Shown in pieces: positions 29,024 to 36,957 of a stretch of DNA of 64,000 nucleotides. The DNA is from Phycisphaerales bacterium (lineage in GTDB: Bacteria; Planctomycetota; Phycisphaerae; Phycisphaerales; UBA1924): contig JAJDDD010000010.1 in assembly GCA_029260495.1 (NCBI GenBank), positions 124,001 through 188,000 of the forward strand. The letters run 5' to 3'. The notes under the pieces are model-generated. The model had not been told where the DNA came from. It saw only the letters and a list, made by a program, of their open reading frames with translations, and did not search any database. Positions within the stretch are counted from its first letter, which is position 1. Each line of letters opens with the position of its first letter. The translations under genes and the position numbers were made by a program.

Positions 29024-29442
29024 GGCGATCTCTCCCTCGGTGCCCATCTGTCGCTTCATCGGGTGGACCGACCGGCAACCACAGCAGCTCAGCCTCGACC
29101 CGGCGTCCGAACCCATTCTAGTCCACCGATTCGGAAATCCCAGCCCAGATCTCCTCTTCGATGCCGCCATACCCTCCCCTCATCACGATCCCCGCGACCG
29201 TTCAGCCCGGCGCATACGGGAAAGACCTGATTTTCCCCCTTTCTTGCCACCCTCAGGCCCTCTAGAGCGTATCCTTAGACCATGCTCCGCGAGTCGGCCT
29301 CTGGCGAGTGGCCACCCGTCAGAGGGCGAGAGAGTTTTCGGAACCTCAATCGATATCGATGAGGATTCATCCAATTCACCAGCGTGGCGGGCGGTCCGTT
29401 TCTTCGCGGATCCGCTCCAGCGCCAGAAGAGGTCAGAGATCT
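29024..29442. other. 419-bp divergent intergenic region
   Basis: This separates two surface-protein genes reading outward. It contains no protein-like frame and no tRNA. An AGAGG ribosome site for the metzincin gene lies at its right end (29428-29432), and AGGGAGA for the left gene at its left end. Promoters for both are expected here, but I could not pick out convincing -35/-10 pairs. Confidence 0.4.
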
Positions 29443-30912
29443 ATGAAGATGCTCATTGCCACAGTTGCTGTGACAGGTCTTTCCACCGCAGCCATCATCG
29501 GCGCCACATCAAAGCCGGCGCCACACCTTCCCGTCAGTGAACTCGCGACGCTTGAGGCATACGTCGCCGCTGAGAATCACGCGAACTGCGGCTCAACGCT
29601 CGCGATGAAGTACGCCATCGACCAACATATACAGACAATCTTTGCCCCCGACACCGATGACGCAACCGTCGCGCAGGTCAGCCAGATGTTGCACGGCCTC
29701 GGCCAGCGCTTCTTCACCGGGCCCCGCTGGGCCGGCGCGCTCGGCACACCCGTCTCACTCACCTACAGCTTCCCGCCCGACGGGCTCAACATCCCCAACG
29801 GCATCGGTGAGGGAGCCAACCCGAACGAAATTTTTGCACGCCTGGACTCGCTGTTCGCAAACAATGGCGGACAAGCAGTGTGGAAAGGCCTCTTCCGCCA
29901 GATGTTTGACGACTGGGAGGAAGTCACCGGCAACATCTACACCGAAGTCTCAGATGATGGCGCCGGCTGGGGATCCAGCGGCAGCCCCGGACTTCGCGGT
30001 GATATTCGCATTAGCATGAAGCCGATTGATGGAAGCTCCGGCGTCCTCGCGTACAACAGCTTCCCCTCCAACGGCGACATGGTCATCGATCGCCAGGAAA
30101 ACTGGGATTCAACCTCCGCCAACTTCCGCTTCTTCCGCAATACGCTCCAGCACGAAAATGGGCACGGCATGGGCCTCTTCCATGTCTGCCCCGTCGACGG
30201 CACCAAGCTCATGGAGCCCTTTATCAATCTCAGCTTCGACGGCCCCCAGCTCGATGAAGTTCGCGCCATGCAGTCCCTCTACGGCGACCCCTTCGAGCCC
30301 AACGGCACCAGCGGCACCGCCACCTCTCTCACCGCGCTCGGCCTCCAGGTCAACACGCCCTTCTCACTCGGAACCAATGTCAGCCTCCGCAACTCCAGCG
30401 ATTTCGACACCTACTCCTTCGACGCCGGCTCTGCATCCACAATCAGCGTCGATGTCACCGTCTCAGGCTTCACCTACAACAACGGCCCGCAAAATGGCAA
30501 TGGCTCCTGTTCACCCGGCGTCCCACTGGATGCTCTGAGCCAGCAGGATGTCCTCGTTGAGATTCTCAATCCCTCAGGCAATCCCGTCCACACCATTGAT
30601 GACAACGGATTCGGCCAAGATGAATCAATCGTCGATTTCAATATCCCCTCAGCCGGAACATGGTTTGTCCGGGTCCGCTCTGCCGCCAGCAACGGCGATG
30701 TGCAGACCTATCTCCTCGATGTCACCGTCACCGATGACGGGCTCGTCGGCGATCTCAACGGTGACGGCTGCATCGGCGCCACCGACTTCGCCATCCTCCT
30801 CGGCTCCTGGGGACCGATGGGCGGCTCTGCTGACCTCGACGGTGACGGCAACGTCGGCTCCAGCGACCTCGCCATCATCCTCGGCGTCTGGGGCAACGGC
30901 TGCGGAATGTGA
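29443..30912 (+). CDS. Secreted metzincin-type zinc metalloprotease with dockerin-like tail
   Basis: The 489-residue protein has a signal peptide (MKMLIATVAVTGLSTAAIIG), a matrixin-like catalytic domain with the full zinc motif His237-Glu238-x2-His241-x5-His247 (HENGHGMGLFH), and a downstream Met (TKLMEPF) where metzincins have their Met-turn. Next comes a pre-peptidase C-terminal-like beta domain (about 300-430: FDTYSFDAGSASTISVDV, GTWFVRVRSA). The tail is DLNGDGCIGATDFAILLGSW and DLDGDGNVGSSDLAIILGVW. Here one Cys lies inside the first calcium loop and one at the end (GNGCGM). It is probably an extracellular protein-degrading enzyme. The start is at the signal peptide, with AGAGG 10 bases upstream. 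Confidence 0.87.
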   Translation: MKMLIATVAVTGLSTAAIIGATSKPAPHLPVSELATLEAYVAAENHANCGSTLAMKYAIDQHIQTIFAPDTDDATVAQVSQMLHGLGQRFFTGPRWAGALGTPVSLTYSFPPDGLNIPNGIGEGANPNEIFARLDSLFANNGGQAVWKGLFRQMFDDWEEVTGNIYTEVSDDGAGWGSSGSPGLRGDIRISMKPIDGSSGVLAYNSFPSNGDMVIDRQENWDSTSANFRFFRNTLQHENGHGMGLFHVCPVDGTKLMEPFINLSFDGPQLDEVRAMQSLYGDPFEPNGTSGTATSLTALGLQVNTPFSLGTNVSLRNSSDFDTYSFDAGSASTISVDVTVSGFTYNNGPQNGNGSCSPGVPLDALSQQDVLVEILNPSGNPVHTIDDNGFGQDESIVDFNIPSAGTWFVRVRSAASNGDVQTYLLDVTVTDDGLVGDLNGDGCIGATDFAILLGSWGPMGGSADLDGDGNVGSSDLAIILGVWGNGCGM

Positions 30913-30977
30913 TTGACCTCAACCAGCCTCCGTCGCAGCCTTCGTAACTCGCTGCGACAAATCATGATGAGTTTTCC

Positions 30978-31018
30978 AAACGCCCGTTTCCATCTCCGGA
31001 AACGGGCGTTTTCTATTT
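30978..31018 (+). terminator. Terminator between convergent genes
   Basis: AAACGCCCGTTTCC (30978-30991) and its exact complement GGAAACGGGCGTTT (30998-31011) make a perfect 14-bp stem with a 6-base loop, followed by TCTATTT. It ends the metzincin transcript. Its right arm touches the stop codon of cstA, and it probably serves both directions. Confidence 0.85.
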
Positions 31019-33226
31019 CACCAACCCAGCATTCCGCCGGCCTGCCAGCCGAATAACAACCTCCACCACAAGCCAGCCTTCCAAAGCAAGCGTCACGCCC
31101 GCAATCCCAACCAGCAGCCACTTCCCGTCGGCAACCCACGCCGGATTCCCCTCACCCCCTACAAACGTCTGCCAGATCAGTGCCCACGCCGGAATAACCA
31201 CCATCAAAACAGTCGGCGCTGCGATGAACCACACCGGCTTGCGCTTCGCGATCAGCCAGCTCGCAATCACAAGAAACGCCAGCCCCGCCAGAAGTTGATT
31301 CGTTGCGCCAAAGAGCGGCCAAAGAATCAATCCCCCCTGCCCAGCGTTCGCCAGCGACAAAGACTGCCCCGGCGCCGGAATCGCAGCCAGCACGGCCGCT
31401 GTAATGACCGCGAACAACGTCGCCCCATGCACCGTTGCCAGCCACTTGAAGGGGTTCCACCACGCCGCGAGCCGTCGTTCAACCGCGACGCCTGCTTCGC
31501 CCGCCGTGCGCAACTCGCCACATTCCGGACACGCGACGCCTGCGTCGAGCCCTACACAGTCGTACCCGCACTTCTCACACTGCGACTCCGTCACCCGCGG
31601 CAAAAACGTGCGCGAAAGCTCCTGAATCACATACCGCTGCAGCCGGCACGCGGTGTCCATCGTCGTCCCCGCAAACGACGCCACCAAAACGCCCATCAGC
31701 GCCACCGCTACCGACCCCGACACGCCAATCGACCGAATCAGATTCGCAGCCCCATCAACAAACGCCCCAACCTTGGCGCCAAGCGAACCCGCAGCGCCCC
31801 AGGATTCGTATTGCTTGTTGAAGGCGAGTTTGCCACGAAGTTCGACTGTCGTGGGTGGCGGGCGATTCACCAACCGCGCAGATCCGTTCGGGGTTGTCAC
31901 CCACGAACCAATGTTCGCTGTGTAAATTTCATCAATGTAGTTGTCGCTCGTTGGGACTCGCATCATCAGTTCTATGGCGCCGGGCGGACTTGCGCCATGA
32001 GCGCCTCTCAAGACTATTAGCGATGTGTCACTAATGGTTCCCGTGGCGATTGTCGGCGAATAAGTCCTGCCGGGCCCAACCTGCTTCGTCACCCCCAGCC
32101 CCAACCCCGCAGCACACGCAAGAATCACCAGCGTCGCCAAAAACCCCTCCGTCAGCATGCCGCCGTACCCGATCGTCTGCGCGTCTGTCTCGCTGCAAAT
32201 CTGCTTGCTCGTCGTCCCGCTCGCAACCAAACAGTGAAACCCGCTGATCGCCCCGCACGCAATCGTGATAAAGAGAATCGGAATCATCGGCGGCGCGCCT
32301 TTCGGGTGCAGATTCACCGCAGGCCCGACCATCTCCAATGGCAGCCGTTCAACCTCGCGCACGGTTTGTCCCGCTGCGTTCACTGTCTCTGTCACATCTC
32401 CGATTCCGCCAATCGTCGCCGCGACGACCAACCCCGCCACAAGCAGCCCCAGCGCGGACAAAAGCTGCAGCGCATTGATGTAATCGCGCGGCTGAAGCAA
32501 CATCCACACCGGCAGCACACTTGCCACATAGGCATACGCGAGTAAGCCAATCGTCCACATCCAGATCGGCTGCGCCGCAAGGTAAACATTGAATGCGTGC
32601 AACGGCCCCCAGTCCCCCCAGATCACACTCGCATACATAATCGCGAGCGCAACAATCGAAGGCAGCACAATCGATCCGCCCCGCCGATGCACCAACAATC
32701 CAATGACAATCGCGAGCGGCGCCTGAACCAACACAGGAAAAATCGCCCCGGGATATTGCTTGAGAACCGCCGCGATGACAAGCCCGAAGATCGCAAGGAC
32801 AATCCACAATCCCATCACCAGCACCGCAAGAAAAATAAGCCGCACCCGCGGACCCAACAGATCCCCGGCGATGTCCCCAATGCTGCGCCCCTTGTTGCGC
32901 ACGGAAACCACCATCGAGCCCATGTCATGCACCGCCCCGATGAAGATCGCGCCGATCACCACCCACAAAATCGCAGGAACCCATCCCCACATCACCGCGA
33001 TCGCCGGCCCCACGATCGGGCCCGTCCCCGCGATCGACGTAAAATGGTGCCCGAAGACGATGGATTTTTTCGTCGGGCAAAAATCGCGCCCATCTTCAAG
33101 CTCAACCGCCGGCGTGCGTGCGTCAGCCCGAAGCCCGAAGATTCGCCGCGCCACCCATCGCCCGTATGTGAAATACGCAGCGACAAAGAGCGCCCCAGCA
33201 AGACCAGCAATCAGCAGCGCCTGCAT
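31013..33226 (-). CDS. cstA: CstA-family peptide/pyruvate transporter with inserted zinc ribbon
   Basis: The 737-residue membrane protein matches carbon-starvation protein A, with about 16-18 helices and the motifs FGHHFTSIAGTGPIVGPAIA (59-78), GCGAISGFHCLVASGTTSKQ region and AGTTMDTACRLQRY. CstA takes up peptides or pyruvate. Unusual here is a loop at about 540-585 with CEKCGYDCVGLDAGVACPEC, a four-Cys zinc ribbon (Cys550, 553, 566, 569) set between membrane helices. The final part (WPLFGATNQLLAGLAFLVI) is normal. Start 33226 has TGGAGA 8 bases upstream. Divergent from the ABC transporter operon. Confidence 0.92.
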   Translation of the reverse strand: MQALLIAGLAGALFVAAYFTYGRWVARRIFGLRADARTPAVELEDGRDFCPTKKSIVFGHHFTSIAGTGPIVGPAIAVMWGWVPAILWVVIGAIFIGAVHDMGSMVVSVRNKGRSIGDIAGDLLGPRVRLIFLAVLVMGLWIVLAIFGLVIAAVLKQYPGAIFPVLVQAPLAIVIGLLVHRRGGSIVLPSIVALAIMYASVIWGDWGPLHAFNVYLAAQPIWMWTIGLLAYAYVASVLPVWMLLQPRDYINALQLLSALGLLVAGLVVAATIGGIGDVTETVNAAGQTVREVERLPLEMVGPAVNLHPKGAPPMIPILFITIACGAISGFHCLVASGTTSKQICSETDAQTIGYGGMLTEGFLATLVILACAAGLGLGVTKQVGPGRTYSPTIATGTISDTSLIVLRGAHGASPPGAIELMMRVPTSDNYIDEIYTANIGSWVTTPNGSARLVNRPPPTTVELRGKLAFNKQYESWGAAGSLGAKVGAFVDGAANLIRSIGVSGSVAVALMGVLVASFAGTTMDTACRLQRYVIQELSRTFLPRVTESQCEKCGYDCVGLDAGVACPECGELRTAGEAGVAVERRLAAWWNPFKWLATVHGATLFAVITAAVLAAIPAPGQSLSLANAGQGGLILWPLFGATNQLLAGLAFLVIASWLIAKRKPVWFIAAPTVLMVVIPAWALIWQTFVGGEGNPAWVADGKWLLVGIAGVTLALEGWLVVEVVIRLAGRRNAGLVK

Positions 33227-33334
33227 ACGATTATCTCCAGAACGATCCAGCCTGATCTTATCGCCGGTTTCTTCACGCAGGGGAGGGCCGAAGGAGGAGT
33301 TGAGGGAAACTTGTCGCTATCCTTCCTGCCCGCC

Positions 33335-34039
33335 ATGAACGATGTCCCCGCCCTGAAAATGACCGACTTGCGCTTTCGCTACTCGCCAAATGAAGCGTGG
33401 GTGATTGATGTCCCTGCCTTCTCACTCGCCCGGAATGAGCAGACGCTCCTCACCGGCGGATCCGGTCGCGGCAAAAGCACACTCCTGCACATCATCGCCG
33501 GGCTCGTTGATCCTGTCGAAGGACACGTGCTGATTCATGGCGACGACATCCACTCCCTGCATGGCGCCAAACGCGACGCCCTCCGCGGAGCCCGCATCGG
33601 CATGATCTTCCAGACCTTCAACCTGCTCCACGGATTTTCCGCACTCGAAAATGTGATGATCGCGATGATGTTCTCAAACATCCCGCGCAAAGAACACGCC
33701 CGCCGCGCCAGCGCGCTTCTCGATCAACTCGAAGTTGAACGCGCCTCTGCCAATCCCGATGAACTGAGCGTCGGACAACAACAGCGAGTCGCCGTCGCGC
33801 GGGCCCTCGCCTGCGATCCCGCTCTCGTCCTCGCTGACGAGCCCACCGCCAGTCTCGATCCGGAAAACGCCTCCCGCGCCATCTCGCTCATCCAGGAAGC
33901 CTGCGCCCAGCGCGGCGCCGCGCTTCTATGTGTGAGCCATGATCCGGCCATGACTGAGCGCTTCGAGCGGCATGTGAGCCTCGATGAACTCGCCGGCGCC
34001 CCCGGAATCTCCAGCACACACACCGAGGAGGCGCGCTGA
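33335..34039 (+). CDS. ABC transporter ATP-binding protein (MacB/LolD class)
   Basis: The 234-residue ATPase has Walker A GGSGRGKST (41-49), Q-loop (MIFQTFNLL), signature LSVGQQQRVAVARAL, Walker B LVLADEPTASLD and a switch His (CVSHD). It powers the FtsX-like permease encoded 3 bp downstream. The class exports or extracts lipoproteins, peptides or metals rather than doing classic import. The start was placed at MNDVPALKMT (33335); the frame stays open far upstream, but that part overlaps cstA and is not protein-like. First gene of a three-gene operon with the permease and the DUF3299 protein. Confidence 0.9.
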   Translation: MNDVPALKMTDLRFRYSPNEAWVIDVPAFSLARNEQTLLTGGSGRGKSTLLHIIAGLVDPVEGHVLIHGDDIHSLHGAKRDALRGARIGMIFQTFNLLHGFSALENVMIAMMFSNIPRKEHARRASALLDQLEVERASANPDELSVGQQQRVAVARALACDPALVLADEPTASLDPENASRAISLIQEACAQRGAALLCVSHDPAMTERFERHVSLDELAGAPGISSTHTEEAR

Positions 34040-34042
34040 CCG

Positions 34043-35323
34043 ATGGCCCTCACCGACTTCACCATCATCCGCAAAAGCCTCTGCTCGCGATTGTTTTCGA
34101 CTGTCACAACAATCCTGACGGTCGCGGTCGCGGTCGCGCTCATGCTGACGCTGGTTTCGATGCAGGGCGCGGGCAAGCGGTCGTTCCAGCGCGGCGCCGG
34201 GAACATGCACCTGCTCATCAGCGGGGAGGCCAGCCCCCTTGTCGCGGTGCTCAATAGTGTTTTCTACGCCAGAGCGCCGCAGGCCTCCATCGACTGGAAG
34301 AAGTTTCAGGAGCTGTCCGATCCCGCCCTTTACCCCTTTTTTGAGTTTGCTATTCCGACGCAGCTTGGCGACAGCTACCGCGGCATGCCCGTCATGGCGA
34401 CGACGCCCGACTTCTTCACGCAATTTAAACCAGCGCCAAATGAAGACTGGGAACTGACTGCCGGCCGGTTTTTCGATAGATCATTTCAGGTGGTGATCGG
34501 CGCTGAGGCTGCGAAGAACTCGGGTTTGTCTGTTGGAGATCACGTTCATCTGACGCACGGCGCCTCTGATCATGGACACGAACATGACGGGTACGAGTAT
34601 GAAATTGTCGGTATTCTCGCGCCCACCGGATGCGCACATGATCGGGCGCTCTTCACAAATCTCCAAAGCGCGTGGATCGTTCATGCGCACGATCGGCGCG
34701 AAAACGCGCATGGGCATGGTGTATCGCCTACGACAGCGGACGACCTCATTGACGAAGATCGAAAGATCACCGGCATCTATGCCCGCGTCTCTACACGCCC
34801 GGGGCGCGACTCATCACCGGCGGTGAGTGTCGTTTTTGATCAGTTGCGGCGGGATCCCAGCGTCACCGTGGCGTCGCCTTCCAATCAGATTGCGCGTCTC
34901 TTTACGATTGTCGGGAATATCGACATCATCTTCGTGGGGATGGCGGCGGTGGTGATGGTCTCCTCCGGCGTCGCGATCATGCTGGCGCTCTACAACTCGA
35001 TGGAGCAGCGCCGGAGGCAAATCGCGGTCCTGCGCGTGCTGGGGTGCAGCAAGGGGCGAATCTTCGGGCTGGTGATGACGGAGTCAGCGCTCCTCGGGCT
35101 TCTGGGCGCGGGCTTCGGGATCGGACTGGCGGCTCTCGGATCGCAGATTGTGGCGCTGGTGCTCAAGCAACGGGTTGGGATCGTGATTGAGCCCACCCTC
35201 GATCTTGAAGCGACACTGCTGGTGACGTTGGGGACGATCCTCCTGGCGACGCTCGCAGGGCTTGCCCCCGCGATTGTGGGCTACCGAACGCCTGTCGCTC
35301 GAAGCCTGCGACCGATCGGGTGA
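34043..35323 (+). CDS. FtsX/MacB-type ABC permease with His-rich outer domain
   Basis: The 426-residue protein has the four-helix MacB layout: one helix near the N-terminus (about 18-41), a large extracytoplasmic domain (about 45-290), then three helices (about 296-318, 346-370, 388-412) with the conserved MEQRRRQIAVLRVLGCSKGR coupling segment. The outer domain holds two His clusters, THGASDHGHEHDG (about 172-184) and HAHDRRENAHGHG (about 215-227), with a Cys and His between them (GCAHDRA). These look like metal ligands. Together with the DUF3299 protein that follows, this recalls zinc-responsive FtsX-type ABC operons known in Vibrio (from memory). Substrate not proven. Confidence 0.86.
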   Translation: MALTDFTIIRKSLCSRLFSTVTTILTVAVAVALMLTLVSMQGAGKRSFQRGAGNMHLLISGEASPLVAVLNSVFYARAPQASIDWKKFQELSDPALYPFFEFAIPTQLGDSYRGMPVMATTPDFFTQFKPAPNEDWELTAGRFFDRSFQVVIGAEAAKNSGLSVGDHVHLTHGASDHGHEHDGYEYEIVGILAPTGCAHDRALFTNLQSAWIVHAHDRRENAHGHGVSPTTADDLIDEDRKITGIYARVSTRPGRDSSPAVSVVFDQLRRDPSVTVASPSNQIARLFTIVGNIDIIFVGMAAVVMVSSGVAIMLALYNSMEQRRRQIAVLRVLGCSKGRIFGLVMTESALLGLLGAGFGIGLAALGSQIVALVLKQRVGIVIEPTLDLEATLLVTLGTILLATLAGLAPAIVGYRTPVARSLRPIG

Positions 35324-35401
35324 GACCCCTCACTGGATCACGCCATGGAACGGCGGAGCCTAGTATCGTGACATACTGGTTGGAATCAGCGGAGGGAGCG
35401 C

Positions 35402-36472
35402 ATGAAGATTTTTTGGATAGGTGTGGCGCTGCTTGTGGTCGTGACGGGCGTCGTATTTGGCGTGCGCACACTTTCGTCACCAGACCGCGAGTTTGCGCCA
35501 GCGACGACGGGGCGCGACCTGGCGCCTCCTCATGCGCCAGAAACAAACTTGCCCGCTCTCCCCTCTGCTGTGCGCGAACCGGCTGATGAGGCTGACAAAC
35601 CGGAGGCGACTCAGGAGGCGACCGGCGCAAAGCCTGCTGCTGATACGAGTGTGATCGAGCCGGAGGCTTTGGATGAAGCCGTCACGCAAACTCAGCCAGT
35701 CGATTCGATATCGGCGCTCGATTCGATTGTGAACGAGACGCAGGAAGAAATCGCGCCAGTTGAGGCTGAGCCTGAGGAAAGGGCGCTGGCTCAGTTTGAT
35801 CTTGACGCTTCGCTTGATGACATTCTCAACGAGCTCGCGCCTTTGGAAACCCTGAAATCCACGGAACCTCCGACACCCATCGGGCCCGCGCCAGCTTCCC
35901 GAAGCCATGACGGAGAAACCGCACCGCTTCCATCAATGCCGATGGATGATGACACTGCTGGCGAGCCCGGGCCCGACGTGATGGCGCCCATCGAGCAGGC
36001 GCTGGCTGAGGTGGACACTATGCCCGAAGCAGCGGCAGCACTGGCAGGGGGCAGGCTTGAACTCGTTGGCGAGGGCGTGGCAGGTTCGCCCTACATTCTC
36101 ACATGGGAGCTGCTGGTTTCTGCGAAGGAGTCCTATCGCCCGCGGATGGGGCTGACGGAGTTGCCAGCATGGATCGAGCAGCTTGACGGGAAGTATGTGC
36201 AGCTGACGGGCTTTCTCGGCGTGCCGATGTTTTCGATGCAGGTGCAGGAGCTGCTGATCATGCGCAATCAGTGGGATGGCTGCTGCATCGGCGTGCCCCC
36301 GACTCCATATGACGGCGTGGAGGTGCTGCTGGCGCAGTCCACGACGCTGCCCTCACGAGGGTTCAACTACGGCACAATTGTTGGCAAGCTCAAGATAGAC
36401 CCATACTTGCGCAACGACTGGCTTCTGAGCCTGTATGAGCTGGAAGACGCCCGTCTGGAGCTTGGGTTTTAG
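35402..36472 (+). CDS. Exported DUF3299-domain protein
   Basis: The 356-residue protein has an N-terminal membrane anchor (MKIFWIGVALLVVVTGVVFG), a long acidic, Pro/Glu/Ala-rich linker (about 30-230) and a C-terminal DUF3299-like domain (about 240-356). The domain reads TWELLVSAKESYRPR, LDGKYVQLTGFLGVPMF, then NQWDGCCIGVPPTPYDGVEVLL, with the Cys-containing GVPP loop typical of the family. It would sit outside the cytoplasmic membrane. AGGGAG precedes the ATG. It lies 78 bp after the permease and is probably its accessory subunit. The role of DUF3299 is unknown; metal binding by the Cys-Cys pair is a guess. Confidence 0.75.
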   Translation: MKIFWIGVALLVVVTGVVFGVRTLSSPDREFAPATTGRDLAPPHAPETNLPALPSAVREPADEADKPEATQEATGAKPAADTSVIEPEALDEAVTQTQPVDSISALDSIVNETQEEIAPVEAEPEERALAQFDLDASLDDILNELAPLETLKSTEPPTPIGPAPASRSHDGETAPLPSMPMDDDTAGEPGPDVMAPIEQALAEVDTMPEAAAALAGGRLELVGEGVAGSPYILTWELLVSAKESYRPRMGLTELPAWIEQLDGKYVQLTGFLGVPMFSMQVQELLIMRNQWDGCCIGVPPTPYDGVEVLLAQSTTLPSRGFNYGTIVGKLKIDPYLRNDWLLSLYELEDARLELGF

Positions 36473-36654
36473 CTACGCGGCGGCGGGCTGGTCAAGGCGA
36501 CATGGAAAACTTAAGAGCTGCCGACCCCAAGAGCCGATAACCTCTCGTTCGCGTTGTGCTATGCGCATGGCGTGAGGAATGCTCATCGGGCTCAGGGAAG
36601 GCGCCCGTCCACAACAGGGTTCGAGGCCTCGGGCTGAACAAAGGAGTGTTCACG

Positions 36655-36900
36655 ATGGCTGACAGGGACGTCGCCGGCGCACGCGAGACGGATCGCCAGG
36701 AATTCCTGGCCTGCCTGACGCAGACTGAGCGGCAGGTTCTGGCGCTGCACTACGCTGAGGGGTTGACCGCCAAAGAGATCGCGGTGGTGCTCAAGATGAC
36801 ACAGACGGAGATTCTGGAAATCGTGCAGCTGCTGCGCAATCAAGCACAGCGAGCGATGCAGAAGGTTGGAGCGCAGGAGTTCTCGCAGCCAACGCCATGA
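36655..36900 (+). CDS. Solo sigma-70 region-4-like DNA-binding protein
   Basis: The 81-residue protein has a perfect AAGGAG 8 bases before its ATG. It consists of one domain: LTQTERQVLALHYAEGLTAK, then EIAVVLKMTQTEILEIVQLL, the helix-turn-helix of sigma region 4 (TERQVLxLHYxEGxTxKEIA) without regions 2 or 3. It could bind -35 elements or act as an anti- or co-sigma factor, or be a free-standing regulator. The DUF3299 gene lies 182 bp upstream and convergent tig 57 bp downstream, so it seems monocistronic. Confidence 0.72.
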   Translation: MADRDVAGARETDRQEFLACLTQTERQVLALHYAEGLTAKEIAVVLKMTQTEILEIVQLLRNQAQRAMQKVGAQEFSQPTP

Positions 36901-36957
36901 TGGCGCGCTGACTGGTTCAGCCCACCTCTCTATTCAGTCATTTAAGCGGCGCGTGCT

